Virus record (IMG/VR): IMGVR_UViG_3300037258_000390
Coordinates: 1 to 20,182 of that record
DNA length: 20,182 nt
Origin: a virus
Direction: 5' to 3' (one strand)
Position 1 is the stretch's first letter. Every line of letters begins with the position of its first letter. The notes under the pieces were generated by a model. That model was given only the letters and a program-made list of their open reading frames with translations, was not told the origin of the DNA and ran no database searches. The position numbers were made by a program, and so were the translations under genes. Positions 19,676 through 20,182 of the stretch are shown here, piece by piece.

Positions 19676-20182
19676 ACGCAGCTACCGGCAGTCCCTTGTG
19701 CGCCAGCACGACGCGTGCCCGCTCTCAGCCGTGTGGACCGAACACGACCAGACGCCGGAATGGTCGACGCCCGAGCAGGCGCTCGGCTCGGTGTTCCACG
19801 CGATCGCCGCGGAGATGCTCGCGACGATGCGTCGCACCGACGAGAGCCGCATCCCGACCGAGGAGGCGCTGGTAATCGCGCACGAGGTCCAGGCGCGGCC
19901 CGACGTGCCGCACCTCACGCACGAGCAGCGCGCGACGCTCCGGATCATGGTGTTGCAGTTCGCGTCTCATACCTGGCACGCCGACCGGATCATCGCCATC
20001 GAAGAGCCGCTCGCCGCAGACATCGCTTGCCCCGATGGCGTCGTTCGTAAACTCACCGGCCGTCCCGACCTCCTCATCGGCGACCCGCCCGGCGGACTGA
20101 TCATCGTCGACTACAAGAGCGGGTGGGCCAAGCCGCCCGAGCCCAGGGACGGCAACTGGCTGCGCGAGAACGGCCGGCCCTA
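19668..20182 (+). CDS. PD-(D/E)XK (RecB-like) nuclease, partial
   Basis: Runs off the right edge; 171 codons are visible. ATG 19668 with GAGAGGA upstream. It opens SYRQSLVRQHDACPLSAVW, has GSVFHAIAAEML (~41-52, the family's early His motif), and the active site TGRPDLLI (Asp134) followed by LIIVDYKSG (Asp148, Lys150). This is the D...D-x-K core of RecB/Cas4-type exonucleases. Such nucleases resect DNA ends so that RecT-type proteins can anneal. Whether an iron-sulphur Cys cluster follows (Cys17 would be its first member) cannot be seen. The 5' part is intact. Confidence 0.88.
   Translation, partial: MSERSYRQSLVRQHDACPLSAVWTEHDQTPEWSTPEQALGSVFHAIAAEMLATMRRTDESRIPTEEALVIAHEVQARPDVPHLTHEQRATLRIMVLQFASHTWHADRIIAIEEPLAADIACPDGVVRKLTGRPDLLIGDPPGGLIIVDYKSGWAKPPEPRDGNWLRENGRP

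Overview
The window looks like part of the genome of a tailed double-stranded DNA phage or prophage from a high-GC actinobacterial-type host. The evidence is a strongly GC-rich sequence with G/C third codon positions, frequent GTG starts, dense 4-base stop/start overlaps (ATGA/GTGA), and actinophage-style protein families. No integrase, lysis, tail or tRNA gene is visible, so lysogeny cannot be decided. Host assignment is inference. Both ends cut through genes.

Layout. (1) Positions 1-11551 read leftward and hold the packaging and head module. In transcription order these are three small pre-packaging proteins, a terminator-like hairpin, a conserved 153-aa protein behind a likely leaderless promoter, small and large terminase, a run of small virion or accessory proteins (including two beta-rich fibre-like ones), a DUF1360-type membrane protein, a 907-aa portal/MuF fusion, a 709-aa capsid maturation protease, a zinc-ribbon microprotein, and the start of a coiled-coil protein that is probably the major capsid or scaffold. 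(2) 11688-13731 read rightward: a compact operon of tiny early-type proteins (DUF3846 family, a frameshifted Cys protein, a two-helix membrane protein, a HARE-HTH protein with a second internal start). (3) 13728-14963 is a single leftward gene, a ParB-domain/DNA methyltransferase fusion. (4) 15267-17043 read rightward: a Cys-pair protein, a replication-associated-type protein, a Dam-like phage adenine methyltransferase with a G9 tract, and a DUF3072-like protein. (5) 17311-17625 is a single leftward small gene, separated from (4) by a strong bidirectional terminator. (6) 17767 to the end reads rightward: a RecT-type annealing protein, an XRE regulator, small proteins, and a truncated PD-(D/E)XK nuclease that probably partners RecT in recombination.

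How it fits together: (6) and (4) supply recombination, replication and DNA modification. (2) supplies small early regulators or host-takeover factors. (1) packages DNA and builds and matures the head. The points most worth a second look are a 13-residue C-terminal tail shared by two otherwise unrelated early proteins, a probable frameshift inside the same operon, the G9 tract in the methyltransferase, the two-start HARE-HTH gene, and fibre-like proteins lying between terminase and portal.
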